Source: Cranoglanis bouderius (Eukaryota; Chordata; Actinopteri; Siluriformes; Cranoglanididae). From it: a DNA stretch of 64,000 nucleotides. The notes under the pieces were generated by a model. It was not told the DNA's origin and searched no databases. It worked only from the letters and a program-made list of their open reading frames with translations. The translations under genes and the position numbers were made by a program. Shown piece after piece: positions 10,211 to 20,529 of this stretch. Position 1 is the stretch's first letter; every line of letters starts with the position of its first letter. The stretch lies in contig CM042535.1 of the NCBI GenBank assembly GCA_023630585.1, positions 32,617,399 to 32,681,398 on the forward strand, written 5' to 3'.

Positions 10211-11178
10211 TTCGTCCATTAGCATAGCTAACGTTATTTTAACTAGCTGCTATAAGGAGCTACTGTATTGATGTCTATGTGATAAGGCCAAACTAGACAT
10301 GTGTAAAGTAGTTATTGAATAAAAAAAATGACTCCATGAGTTGAATAATACAGTAATATAATATAGTATAATATAATACAAAACAGTGTAAGTCCATATT
10401 TTTGCAGGGTCAGATGTCTGTATTAGTTAAAATTAAAACTTAACACAATCTTGTTGCTCAAACAGTGTGTAGTACAATACTAAAGTTCTGCCATACTGCA
10501 GAAGACAGACGGTCAGCCATATGGTGAGTTGTTTACTCTAAAAGTTTTGCAATTTGGCAAATTGAATGACATGTTGCCCCTGACGAAGCTGCTAGAGACT
10601 GACTCTTTGTTCCTTTCTAGAGCTTCAGCCTGAAGACTTTGTTTTGTAGGCTCCATTTTTAAGGTGGTGTACATGCTTAAAAAAATACACATTTTGTATT
10701 AACAGCATTTACTTGTACTTTTACTTTCAAAACTTTTTTTTTTTCTGGCAGATCACTAACCACAGTACAGTATTACTTATTATTATTATTTATCAGACAA
10801 TCTGTCATGGCATGAGAATATTATCAAGTATTTAGTTTACCATTTTTAAAAAATCAGTCTACTTAGCATAAGGTACATGCACATGTTTTACTGGTTCCAC
10901 ACACAGGGTCCTACCTGCATTTCAAGGCCTAAACAGTCAAATTTAATATAAATTTCAGTATCGACTGGCTGTCTTGCTAACTTAAAAACTCAGATGCTAT
11001 ATTCATTTTGCTTGCTGAGTTTGCATGAGGTAAATCATTTTCAGTATGTGGAACCGACTCCAAAACTTTGGAGTTGACTTCGTCTTCTGACACCTTCAGT
11101 GTGAGCCAACCTGATGGCAACCTGATGATTTGACACACAACATATATTAAGAATATTATGTAGTATATATGGTATAGT
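10211..11178. other. Anonymous AT-rich sequence
   Basis: No open frame, terminal repeat or RNA signature was recognised. It may be the decayed interior of the hAT element starting upstream, but nothing positive supports that. Confidence 0.4.
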
Positions 11179-12004
11179 TAGGGCTGTCGATTTAACATGT
11201 TAATTTAGTGCGATTAATTATGGAAAAAGTAACACGTTAAAACGATTAAGGCATTTAATGCACCCCGCCCCAGACCAAACTCTGCTTGGCCCTCTGAAGG
11301 GAACAGCTCGACATAACAAAAGCTGTTTTCTTGTGATTTGGACATAACAAAATCGTTGTTTTCTCATAATATCCACATTCTACATTAGTCTCCGGCGCTT
11401 GAGTGGGGACACCCCTCTCGCTTAATGCAGGGTCCATCTCTACAGCAGGTAATTATTACGTTTATGATGGCAGTGGTGAAGACACCAACATGTTTGCAAC
11501 ACCAGTCCCATTCACAAGGCGTGAGATTTTCTTGTGATAAAATGACGTTGTGAGAAAACAGCTTTTTGTTATGTCAAGATCATAAGAAAACAACTCTTGT
11601 TATGTCGATATCACAAGAAAATTAAGTAGTGATAACGAGAAAACAAGAAAGAAAAAAATAATAATGCATGGGCTTCCGTAGATTACTGTGGACTGTAGGC
11701 CTGTTAATATGGTGGAAGGGGGTTGGCGGAAGCATTTCGAATTGCGTCCACCGACACAACCTAAAGGTTTATGTGTAATAAATTCTATGCTGAATCAAAT
11801 AAAATAATATATTTCTTTCTAAAGCTATGTTTGTAATGTCTATTCAATGCTTTTCTCATCTAACACAATAATGACTTTAAATGATCTTTTGGGAGGTAAT
11901 CCTCAGCTAAAACTGATGTGTGATTAATTGTGATTAATTCGATTAATTAATCAGCACATCATGTAATTAATTCAATTAAAATTTTTAATCAATTGACAGC
12001 CCTA
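11179..12004. mobile_element. Non-autonomous hAT element
   Basis: The ends form an inverted pair, TAGGGCTGTCGATT at 11179 and AATTGACAGCCCTA ending at 12004. Subterminal ATTAATT/GATTAATT words are typical of hAT MITEs with TAGGGCTGTC termini. The roughly 826-bp interior has no transposase. Flanking 8-bp duplications are not identical by eye, so the insertion is old or its edges are off by a base. Confidence 0.7.
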
Positions 12005-12189
12005 ATATGTATATCTTTTTTTGTTTAACTTTAGCGCATAAACTCTATGTCGATACTTTAAATGTTGCGCAAAAATCGTTTGGAAACAGTTTTTGTCAAG
12101 AAAAATGTCATTCGCACAGAAAAAAAATGACAGACTTTATCCATCAGTCAGGGGAACAGTAGGATGTGTGTGCCATCCAGCAACTGCAA

Positions 12190-12463
12190 ACCTGTGACAC
12201 AAGATGCGCCAAGGAATTACGGTATGCAATTTCACTGGCCTCTGCAGCAGCCAACTCCGCATTCATTTTTCTTTAATAGCTGTGCATACCGCATATACAC
12301 ATCGATGGACACTCGTTTTACTAACCCCAAAAGTTTCCCCCACTACACTGTACCAGGCGCAGGTTGCCAGCTTGAATTCAAACAAATATAAAGTGGCTAT
12401 TTCAGTAAGAAATATACTTTTTTTGGCAGCTAAGATGGTTTGTTTATATCTGCATGGTAACAA
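12190..12463 (-). pseudogene. PIF/Harbinger transposase fragment
   Basis: On the minus strand the frame contains ATCAWYSVVGETFGVSKTSV and HRCVYAVCTAIKEK, then in the next stretch ASEIAYRNSLAHLVSQVC. This pattern (YxxVGetFGVSKSSVHRCV..V..AI, then ..A.EIAYRN..) matches the DNA-binding start of HARBI1-like transposases. The catalytic domain is absent. No terminal repeats or 3-bp target duplication were found. Confidence 0.55.
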
Positions 12464-12479
12464 CCTGAGTATGCGTACT

Positions 12480-12511
12480 TGTGTGTATGTGTATGTGTGT
12501 GTGTGTGAGAG

Positions 12512-12551
<40 letters not shown>
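12480..12551. repeat. (TG)n(GA)n compound microsatellite
   Basis: A TGTATG/TG stretch passes directly into about 22 GA units; it abuts the 5' edge of the LINE. Confidence 0.95.
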
Positions 12552-12553
<2 letters not shown>

Positions 12554-12577
12554 GGATGAGTCTCACACAGACTAAAA

Positions 12578-12880
12578 TTGCCATCCTCATTGACTCAAAT
12601 AGCAAATTATTACAAGAGAAGAAACTCTTCCCAGGACACAAAACATCCAAAATCTGTGCACCAAGTTCTCAGTAGAAATGTCCTAGGTGAGCCCAGCTGC
12701 ATAATCATCCACACGGACACAAATGATTTAAGGGCAGAACAGGAGAGAGTCAGAGCCCTGGTGTGCAGAGCTGCAGAAAGAACTGCAGAGACATTCCCCA
12801 ATGCAAAAATCATAATCTCCACCCTGGAATATTCAAAGGCTGAGCTCATCAGCCTTTGGACTAAAAAGCCTAAACAATGA
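12578..12880 (+). pseudogene. SGNH/esterase-like segment of the LINE
   Basis: The text CIIIHTDTNDLRAEQERVRA followed by AAERTAETFPNAKIIISTLE is the GTND-type block of SGNH hydrolases found in several fish LINE proteins. An upstream piece, KIAILIDSNSKLLQEKKLFP, is in another frame, so there is a break near 12640. In this copy the usual HTGTND reads HTDTND. The domain is thought to help particle or membrane interaction in LINEs, but its role here is unknown. Confidence 0.6.
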
Positions 12881-12889
12881 CTTCCACAA

Positions 12890-13697
12890 ACAAATTAAAA
12901 ACCTTGACATCATCATCCTACAGGAGACATGGTCACTAGTCACTCACTGTCCCTGAGACTCTAGGGAAATCCTAATACCTTCACAAAAACTGAGCACAGT
13001 GCGCCAGGGCAGAAACTCAGAGGGGGCTTATCATCTGGTACAAATCACACCTAGACAATGTAATAGACACCCTAAAAATTGCTAAATACCACATTTGGCT
13101 GAAAATAGGAAAATCCATACTGTCTTCACAGAAACACCTATTCCTCTGTGCCATATAAATTCCACCTTCAGAGTCTCCTGATACTACTCTGAAGACATGT
13201 TTGCAGAGTTAGAGACATGCCAGTTCCAGGAAAAGGGAAATGTGCTCTTCTGCAGAGACCTGAATGCCAGAACAATGCCTAACCATTCTTCTCTAACCCA
13301 CAGGAACAACTATGACAATACAATAAACAAAAATGGAAAAGACCTGCTGCAGCTCTGTCGAAGTCATCAACAGTAGGATACAAGGGGACTCTTTAGGAAG
13401 ATACACATTTTGCTCACCTCTTGGGAATAGTACAGTAAATTACATGATAACAGATTTAGACCCCTTCTCTCTCAGTGCATTCACTGTCAAACCACTAACC
13501 CCTCTGTCTGATCACAACCAAATTACTGTGTTCATTAAGAAGACAGAAACTAACCACACCGCACACACACAACCCAGTATGCTGTACAACATCCACAAAT
13601 CCAGCAGATGGGCTCAAACCAGCAGTGACAAGTTCCAGAAAGCAATCAGCAGTCAAGAAATTCAAACACTATTAGATACCTTTCTGGACATGACATA
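12890..13697 (+). pseudogene. AP endonuclease-like domain of the LINE
   Basis: Fragments in shifting frames include NLDIIILQETWSL (catalytic Glu region) and GGLIIWYKSHLDNVIDTL. They are followed by FLCAI, a degraded C(G)DLNAR block, and RIQGDSLGRYTFCSPLGNST with PLSDHNQITVF (the SDH motif) at about 13377-13540. These are the successive motifs of a LINE endonuclease that nicks target DNA. Several stops make it inactive. The domain is cut by the Tc1 insertion at 13698. Confidence 0.7.
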
Positions 13698-14858
13698 CAG
13701 TGGGTATTGAAAAGAATCACCCCCCTTTAAAATAATCACATTTTGTTGCTTTTCAGCCTGAAATGAAGATGGACACAGTTTTTGTTTTATCCAGCTGTTT
13801 TAACTCAGTGCAACTTATAACATCCAAGTGAAAGATATAACACCAACATGTCAGAAAAAAAATTTAAAAACAGAATCACTGAGTTGGAAAAAGGATCACC
13901 GCCCCCATTTTGTTGAACCACCTTTAATTACAGCCTTTAGTCTGTTGGGATATGTCTCTACTAACTTTGCACATCTAGACTTCGCAATATTTCCCCACTC
14001 TTCTTTGCAGAACTGCTCAAGTTCAGTTAAATTTGATGGTGACCATTTGTGGACTGCAGTCTCCAAGTCATTCCACAGATTTTCAATGGGATTTAAGTCT
14101 GGGCTCTGACTAGGCCATGCAAGCACATTCACCTTTTTTTCCTTTTTTGTGATATTGTTGTCACATGCACACAATGACCACTCTTTGTCATACGTTCCTG
14201 CAACTGCTTCAGAGTTACTGCAGGCCTCTTGTTAGCCTCTCTGACCAGTTTCCTCCTGGCTCTTTCATCCAGTTTGGAGTGATGTCCTGATCCAGGGAGG
14301 GTCTGTGTTGTACCAAATACCTTCCACTTCTTAATAATAGACTTCACTGTGCTTCTAGGCATTGATAAAGCCTTTGAATTTTTTTTGTATCCATCTCCTG
14401 ACTTGTGCCTGTCCAAAACTTTATCCTGGAGATCTTTTGACAGTGCCTTGCCACCCATAGTTGATTGTTTGCTTCAGTTGCACTGCCAAGGACTGAAATG
14501 CTCCAGGAAAGCTGGAGCTAATTCTTTTCATGCTGAGCCAATCAAAATGACCACAGCTGATCACAGTTGAAAGTCAAATGGCTTTGTGTGCCATTGAGAA
14601 GGTGATTAGCTACACCTGATTGAGTTTACAAGTCATTTTTAGGAGGGGGGTGATTCTTTTTCCAACTCAGTGATTCTGTTTTTTAATTTATTTATTTTTT
14701 CCTGACATGTTGGTGTTATATCTTTCAATTGGATTTTATAAGTTGCACTGAGTAAATACAGTTGGATAAAACAAAAACTGTGTCCATCTTCATTTCAGGC
14801 TGGAAAGCAACAAAATGTGATTATTTTAAAGGGGGGTGATTCTTTTCTATACCCACTT
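13698..14858 (-). mobile_element. Tc1 group A, internally deleted copy
   Basis: Both outer ends are present: CAGTGGGTATTGAAAAGAAT at 13698 and the inverted counterpart ending CTATACCCACTT at 14858, with TA at 13696-13697 and 14859-14860. The inverted repeats are about 200 bp. Each has an outer and an inner copy of a (A)GAATCACC / GGATCACC motif, an IR/DR design as in Sleeping Beauty-type Tc1 elements. The interior keeps the transposase start (14458-14129, MGGKALSKDLQDKV, HTH) and end (14174-13896, WPSQSPDLNPIENLW). The middle with the first Asp is deleted. Confidence 0.92.
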
Positions 14859-14889
14859 TAAATCTACAGAAGAACTGTAGTTAGTTATT

Positions 14890-15799
14890 AAAAATTAAAT
14901 TAAAATATTAATATGATCTTCAAATGAAAAGCAGAGAAGGCTAAATTAAAAATTAGAACAACATCAAAACCTATATCCAATAAAGATGACAGATGGTTTG
15001 ACAAAGACTGTCAAAATTTAAGAAAATACCTCAAGAAATTATCAAACCAAAAACACAGAGATCCAAACAGCTCTAACATACGACTGCTTTACTGTGAGAC
15101 ACTCAAACAATATAAATGTACACTCAGAAACAACTGACACTAATCGAGGAGTCGATCAACACACATCAATTCTGGGACAACTGGAACAAACTAAAAAAAA
15201 AGAGAACATGAAGAATTGGCAATTCAAGATGGGGACATCTGGACAACCCATTTCCAAACACTCTTCAAAAATATAGAACCCGAATCAAATCCAGAGCAAA
15301 ATCACATAAACAGAAAGCTTGAAGAACTGGAATTGGCCATAAAAGACAACCAAAACCCTTTAGATTCCTTGATTACTGAGCAGGAACTTAAAAATAACAT
15401 TAACAAACTGAAATCAAGGAAAGCATCAGGACCTGATGGAATCCTGAATGAAATGATAAAACACACCAGGTCTAAATTTCAATTAGCCATCTTAAAACTC
15501 TTCAATTTGGTTCTGAGTGTAGGTTTCTTCCCTGAAATCTGGAATCGAGGTCTAATAATGTCAATCTATAAAAGTGAAGATAAACTTGACCCTAATAATT
15601 ACAGAAGCGTTTGTGTGAACAGTAAACTGGAGAAGGTAATGTGTAGCATAATTAACTCAAGATTTTTAAACTTCCTTACTGAGCACAATGTCCTGAGTAA
15701 AAGTCAGATTGGATTTTTAACAATTACCGCACAGCTGATCATATTCACACCCTACACACCCTCACTGAAAAATATGTTATTCAAAATAATTCTAAAATA
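14890..15799 (+). pseudogene. Reverse transcriptase N-terminal half of the LINE
   Basis: Continuous coding resumes past the Tc1, with DRWFDKDCQNLRKYLKKLSN (about 14990). It then runs TTHFQTLFKNIEP, KLKSRKASGPDGILNEMIK (15409-15465), LSVGFFPEIWNRGLI and NYRSVCVNSKLEKVMCSII, then SKSQIGFL. These are RT blocks 0-2 of a LINE. The longest clean frame is 15216-15824. Catalytic FADD would lie further on and is missing because of the later insertion and deletions. Confidence 0.8.
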
Positions 15800-17330
15800 T
15801 GTAACGAATCAAAAGCATTACTAGCATGATTCTTTTCCACCAGAATAATGAAATGGATCAACTTTAAACATGAAACGAAACAGAATCACACGCTTAGATT
15901 CGAAGCACCTTTTTAAAGGAGACGAGTTTTAAAGCGTGCCCGCCTTATCTACCAGAATGTGTAGTAACTCGGATGAATCTGCAACGTTTAAAAATATTCT
16001 CCACCAGTTACAATTTATGTAACAAATTAAAAGATGTTTAACATGTTTAAATGTATTCTCCAATTTATATAAGGAATTAGCTCGACTGGCGTGAAATATA
16101 TCTATATATCTAATCAATGCGTGTTGTGACCAGTTATAAATATACATCAGCCATGAAAGGGAATTCATGTATGTGCACATATACATATAGATAATTAACT
16201 ACAATGGATTATAATTAATTATGACTATGTATGTGGCCTAGATCAGCTTTATGAACTCTAAAGAGTGAGTTTATCCTTCTGGCCAGGAAGAATTAACTCA
16301 CGAAGTTTGTTATTAAAGATTAGAGTGGGTAACGAGATCTTATGCAGCGTTTAATTGACCCATCACATGACAAAGCAGAGAAAATCAAGCATGGGATAAT
16401 AGATTTTAATAGCTAGATGTAACTATGGATACACATGACTAACTCTAAGCAAACATGCATATGTACATCTATATACAATGAAAGAAAAGGTATATAGAGA
16501 AAGTAATGAAATAAAAGGGAAGCAGACAGAAACACAACTAATTAGCCTTTTTCAAAAACCAGCATGAACTTAATTCTCCTGTAATCAGGGGTCCAATCTT
16601 AAACGCAGATATAGGTTCATTAACTATACTTGCATAGCCTCAGGGTTGAAAGTTTGCACGAGGTCGTGTAGAGTTCGCTGGTTCGTTGCGCCGTTTGAAA
16701 AGGCGTGAGCCGTGAGGCAGTTGCATCCTTTGTCCGGGAGAGAGAGATCCTGGCTTCCTCTTCCCGGGGCACGTGGCCCCGGGGGAGAGAAACCGGAAGG
16801 AGTGTAGAAGTGAAGTTGAAGAGACTGAGAAGTGAACTCTAACTTAACGTGAAGAAGAGCGTGGTGTTGTTTTAAAGACAACACCAATGCACACGCCTCT
16901 TTGGGCTATGGACCAATCAGGAAGTTGGGTTTGCATGTCCGGATGAACTCTCTTTGTCTGGTCTCGGACCCTAATTTAAATGTCCAGGGAGGAGCCGGTT
17001 TATACCATGTGATAAATGAAATTAAGAGAAAACATGAAATAATGTATCCCATTGCAATATGATATGCATAATCAATCCGGGTATCTCGAGACGATTACCT
17101 ACATACCAAATTCGATGGACTTGTAAAGAATATTACAAATAAAACCTGGTTACAGACATTTAAAATGATATGCTAAATTAAAACTATCTAAAGTCATTAA
17201 GGTTAGTTACCTAAACACACAATATATGTAAACAAGATAACATCACACTATTTAGACATTGAATAATTACACATAATTACACGTTACATTGAAAAGAGAG
17301 AGATTTCTCCATTGTGTGTGTAAGGTAAGC

Positions 17331-17390
<60 letters not shown>

Positions 17391-17798
17391 TTGTATGTCC
17401 AGAAGAGGGGGCTGGCATTCTTCTAATGTCCCACCGGTCCTTGGTCACCTCAGGGTGACCTTAGGGAGGACATTTCCTCCTCTGGCTTTTGCGACTTTGA
17501 GGCTAAATCATGTGGTCGTAAACAGAGATTAGATCAGAGCTTTACAGGCCCTTGGTCGGAGTTTTGGTGGACCCCTGCTGACGAACTAATCGTGAAGTTT
17601 CCCAGACGTTCAGTCATCAAAGGTTTCTTTTATTGCAGGGGTAAGTCCTGTGTGGGTTCCAAAGAGACTTTTGCATTCCAAAGGGCATCTGGCCGCAGGA
17701 GGCCTCTCAGGGTTACTCTCGGTCATCTGAATGACGAAATTTTCTATGTTCCGTCTCGGTTAATTCAGAAATCAGTTTGGGCACCATCATACGCTACA
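15800..17798 (-). mobile_element. Solo LTR family X, first copy
   Basis: The 1999-bp block begins TGTAACGAATC and ends ACGCTACA. It has the 4-bp target duplication AATA on both sides (15796-15799 and 17799-17802) and sits inside a LINE reading frame. It is similar over its full length to the reverse complement of 25333-27132. Transcription direction is uncertain; minus is chosen because the partner copy has a TATA-like GTATAAACC upstream of an ATGCAAAT octamer in the matching sense. It contains a (TG)n array at 17332-17393 and a GC-rich inverted repeat around CACGTG at about 16763-16783. Confidence 0.88.
17332..17393. repeat. (TG)n microsatellite inside solo LTR X
   Basis: About 30 TG units, at the position that corresponds to the (CA)n array at 25500-25570 in the inverted sister LTR, so the array belongs to the LTR family. 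Confidence 0.95.
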
Positions 17799-17865
17799 AA
17801 TATTCGCCTGTTTTATTTGAGTCCATTTGGCATAATGGTTTGTTTTATAAAATGTTAGAAAGTGG
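17799..17865 (+). pseudogene. LINE reverse transcriptase segment between two insertions
   Basis: Only 67 bp remain here, starting IFACFI and then, after an internal deletion, SIWHNGLFYKMLESGV. This is the RT block around the DF..AFD..W motif. The aspartate-bearing DFKKAFD part is lost. It ties the LINE on both sides of the LTRs into one element. Confidence 0.8.
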
Positions 17866-18540
17866 TGTTACATAAACTGGAGGAAGGGGAGTCAGGATGC
17901 ATGTGCTGGGGAAACGTCAGTTTATTAGGAACGAGTTATTCAAAAATTAAAGGAACAACAAAAACCACCAAACCATAATCCATTGAACGAGAAATAATAA
18001 TCCTTCAGGCAAAAGGTAGTAATCCAAAATGAGAATCCTTTACAAGTGAGGCAGTAATCCACAAAACAGTAATGCATATGCAGAAAATAAAACAAAAGGA
18101 ACAAAATACGCGAGGCAAGGAGGTGGTTTGGGAACCACGAACAACAAGCTATGGATATCAAACTATGAACAACTTACTTTAAATTATTCTACTTCAACTC
18201 TAATACTCTGCAAGGAAGCGGAAACAGAGCAGGGTTTAAATGCACAGACACAAATCAGAGACACCTGAAACCAGTGATCAAACAACAAACAAGAACCAAC
18301 GACAGAACGGGGACAGAGACATGACGTAAACCAAAGAACCAATAAACATAAGGAGACGGAGACATGACACAAACCAAAACACAAGCACATGGTAAATAAT
18401 AGGAGGCGGAGACATGACGTGAACAAAAACAAACACACATGGCAAAGAAAACAAATGTGAGTTCATGAATGATATAGTCCGGAGCTTTTTATGAATAGCG
18501 CTGGCATGCGCTCAGTGGAATGCAGAAGTACGCTACTCCA

Positions 18541-19695
18541 CTACTCTGCTAGCTGCATAGCGAGAGCCCCCCCCACAAGGCACGGCTCCCGAAGTGCCAC
18601 AAGTTCTAGCCACCTTGCCGGACCTGGGCCCCTGGGCAGGATCCTAACCTCTGCCCCCCAGGACCTGAGGCTGGCGATGTCCAGTGTCCCGAGACCAGAG
18701 CAGAGCATATCAGGTTGTCCCTTCGGCCCTGGTCGAGAACTTGGTCGAGAACTTGGTCGAGAACTTGGAGTGATGCTTGACCTGGTGCTTGACTTGGAGC
18801 TTGGAGTGATGCTTGACCTGGTGCTTGACTTGGAGCTTGGAGTGATGCTTGACCTGGTGGTTGACTTGGAGCTTGGAGTGATGCTTGACCTGGTGCTTGA
18901 CTTGGAGCTTGGAGTGATGCTTGACCTGGTGCTTGACTTGGAGCTTGGAGTGATGCTTGACCTGGTGCTTGACTTGGAGCTTGGAGTGATGCTTGACCTG
19001 GTGGTTGACTTGGAGCTTGGAGTGATGCTTGACCTGGTGCTTGACTTGGAGCTTGGAGTGATGCTTGACCTGGTGCTTGACTTGGAGCTTGGAGTGATGC
19101 TTGACCTCGTGCTTGACTTGGAGCTTGGCTTGGTGCTAGGCTTGGGGCTTGCCTTGAAGCTTGACTTGGTACCTAGCTTGAAGCTTGGCCTGGAACCAGG
19201 ACTGGAGTCAGATTTGGCACCTGGATCAGAGACAGACTTGGAAACAGATTTTGAGACTAGACAGAGAACTGGACAGAGAACTGGACAGAGAACTAGGTTA
19301 GACCCAGAACCATAAACAAAATCAAAAACTTGGCTGGAAACAGAGCTGGAGACAGAGGAGGAGACAGAGTGTGCTGAACTGGGAACGGAGCTGGGACCAG
19401 AGCTGGGAACGGAGCTGGGAACGGAGCTGGAAACTAACTCTGCAACTGAACTGAGAATGAACGCAAAAACAGTACTACAAATTAAATCTAACACCGAGCT
19501 GGAGACTAAATCCAGAATGGAGTTGGAAATAGGGTTGGAAACTGGGTCGGAAACTGGGCTCGGAACAGGTTTGGAAACTGGCTTTGGGCATAGGCTGAGG
19601 CATGGACTGGGATCAGGACTGGGAACAGGATTTGGACAGGGACTAGGACTTAATTTTGCGCTAAAACATGGGCTTTTTATGAAAAGCGCTGGCAT
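18541..19695 (-). CDS. Long repetitive open frame of the LTR element (384 codons)
   Basis: The minus strand is open for 384 codons and encodes a Ser/Pro-rich protein whose core repeats SSITPSSKSSTR about ten times. The plus strand is open for 274 codons (18491-19315) through the same repeats, reading GVMLDLVLDLEL. Because the unit length (36 bp) is a multiple of three, any stop-free unit stays open on both strands, so openness alone is weak evidence for a protein. The element is transcribed on the minus strand if the LTR orientation is right. No gag, protease or RT motif is present. I would not name a function. Confidence 0.35.
   Translation of the reverse strand: MPALFIKSPCFSAKLSPSPCPNPVPSPDPSPCLSLCPKPVSKPVPSPVSDPVSNPISNSILDLVSSSVLDLICSTVFAFILSSVAELVSSSVPSSVPSSGPSSVPSSAHSVSSSVSSSVSSQVFDFVYGSGSNLVLCPVLCPVLCLVSKSVSKSVSDPGAKSDSSPGSRPSFKLGTKSSFKASPKPSTKPSSKSSTRSSITPSSKSSTRSSITPSSKSSTRSSITPSSKSTTRSSITPSSKSSTRSSITPSSKSSTRSSITPSSKSSTRSSITPSSKSTTRSSITPSSKSSTRSSITPSSKSSTRSSITPSSRPSSRPSSRPGPKGQPDMLCSGLGTLDIASLRSWGAEVRILPRGPGPARWLELVALREPCLVGGALAMQLAE
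18766..19125. repeat. 36-bp minisatellite, ten units with a 4-unit higher-order pattern
   Basis: Ten tandem 36-bp units start with GTGATGCTTGACCTGGTG. Units 3 and 7 share the variant GGTGGTTGAC where the others have GGTGCTTGAC, so the array shows a 144-bp (4-unit) periodicity on top of the 36-bp one. Shorter, degraded units (ACTTGGTCGAGA) precede it, and loosely related GGCTTG/GAGCTT words follow to about 19210. Confidence 0.95.
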
Positions 19696-20050
19696 ACACT
19701 CAGTGGAATGCGGAAGTACGCTACTCCGCTAGCCTCTGCTAGCTGCGTAGCGAGAGAGAGAGAGAACCTAACAAGTGGTGTAGGGGGTAAATCATATGAT
19801 CTCATGAATTAGGCCAATATCCATTAATTATAAAAAAAAGGCAATCAAATTCTGGAAAGCGACCCACACTAACGCAACACCAACACACACTAACACAGTA
19901 AAGACTCAGGAACAGAAGAATTTTACAAACCCAATTATAATGAACCAAATCATGCAAACACTGAAAGTAAACTATTTGGCCTATTGGGAAACCCAAACTA
20001 AACTCCAAAGTAAAATGTAGTGTTATCTGGCCCTAAACAGACAGTACAGC

Positions 20051-20382
20051 ATGGCAGATTATCTGAGCACGGTGACTGATCCAAAACTGAGAAACACCTT
20101 GACAAAGTACAGACTCAGCGAGCACCACTTGGCCATCGAGACGGGCCGACACAGCTGGCTGTGGCTGCCCCGAGAGCAGAGAATGTGCCAGCAGTGCACA
20201 CTAAATAAAATAGAGACAGAGCTGCACTTCCTCACTGAATGCACTAAATATAACCACATTCGAATTGAATTCTTCACCAAAATGAACAAAATCATCCCCA
20301 ACTTCGGCTGCCTCCCAGACCCCGACAAACTGCCCCACCTACTGGGGGAGCACAGAGAGAGCTGCACACTAGCAGCACAGTA
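20051..20382 (+). pseudogene. C-terminal zinc-knuckle region of the LINE
   Basis: The frame MADYLSTVTDPKLRNTLTKY continues with AIETGRHSWLWLPREQRM and CQQCTLNKIETELHFLTEC. It has a C-x2-C-x8-H-x4-C knuckle of the kind seen at the ends of many LINE ORF2 proteins. It then reads NFGCLPDPDKLPHLLGE and runs into the CA-rich tail. This is the 3' end of the LINE starting at 12556. Its open frame extends into the microsatellite, but the natural stop is not evident. Confidence 0.8.
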
Positions 20383-20527
20383 CACACACACACACACTTG
20401 CATGCACGCACGCATGCACACACACACACATGCACGCACATATTATTTAACTTTTCATATATGTACATATGTGTGTATATGTATCTATGTATGTATATGT
20501 ATATATGTGCATGTGTGTGTGTGTATA
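20383..20527. repeat. (CA)n and (TATG)n-type tail
   Basis: ACACAC and GCACGCA/CATGCA runs to about 20440 are followed by TATATG/TATGTA words to 20527. This is either the LINE tail or a microsatellite grown from it, and it abuts the TA target of the next Tc1 element. Confidence 0.85.
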
Positions 20528-20529
20528 TA

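Larger units (their letters stand above)
17866..19773 (-). mobile_element. Non-autonomous LTR element family Y with minisatellite core
   Basis: On the minus strand it starts TGTTAGGTTCTCTCTC (19773) and ends TTTATGTAACA (17866), flanked by the 5-bp duplication AGTGG (17861-17865 and 19774-19778). The 3' LTR spans about 18577-17866 and ends after a CCTAATAAACTGACG polyadenylation-like region. The 5' LTR is reduced to its first 100 bp or so (19773-19670), which match the start of the 3' LTR. Between them lies no pol, only a Ser/Pro-rich or Leu-rich repeat region. It interrupts the LINE. Relatives of its LTR are at 48972-49645 and 63921-64000. Confidence 0.85.
12556..20382 (+). mobile_element. 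SGNH-domain LINE, interrupted three times
   Basis: One non-LTR retrotransposon is present as blocks 12556-13697, about 14890-15799, 17799-17865 and 19774-20382. The domain order is SGNH/esterase-like segment, endonuclease, reverse transcriptase, and a C-terminal zinc-knuckle region, ending in a CA-rich tail. The reading sense continues across two LTR insertions. The RT text breaks at 15799 and resumes after 17798 with SIWHNGLFYKMLE, then breaks at 17865 and resumes after 19773 with SGVGGKSYDLM. Internal deletions also removed part of the RT. Clade was not settled. Confidence 0.85.

Noticed and set aside
18766..19125. CRISPR-like array of 36-bp repeats
   Set aside because: Units are directly tandem with no unique spacers, inside a eukaryotic LTR element.
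18491..19315. Host protein gene of 274 or 384 codons
   Set aside because: The long frames on both strands are a by-product of a stop-free 36-bp tandem unit. The minus-strand frame is kept only as a low-confidence element frame.
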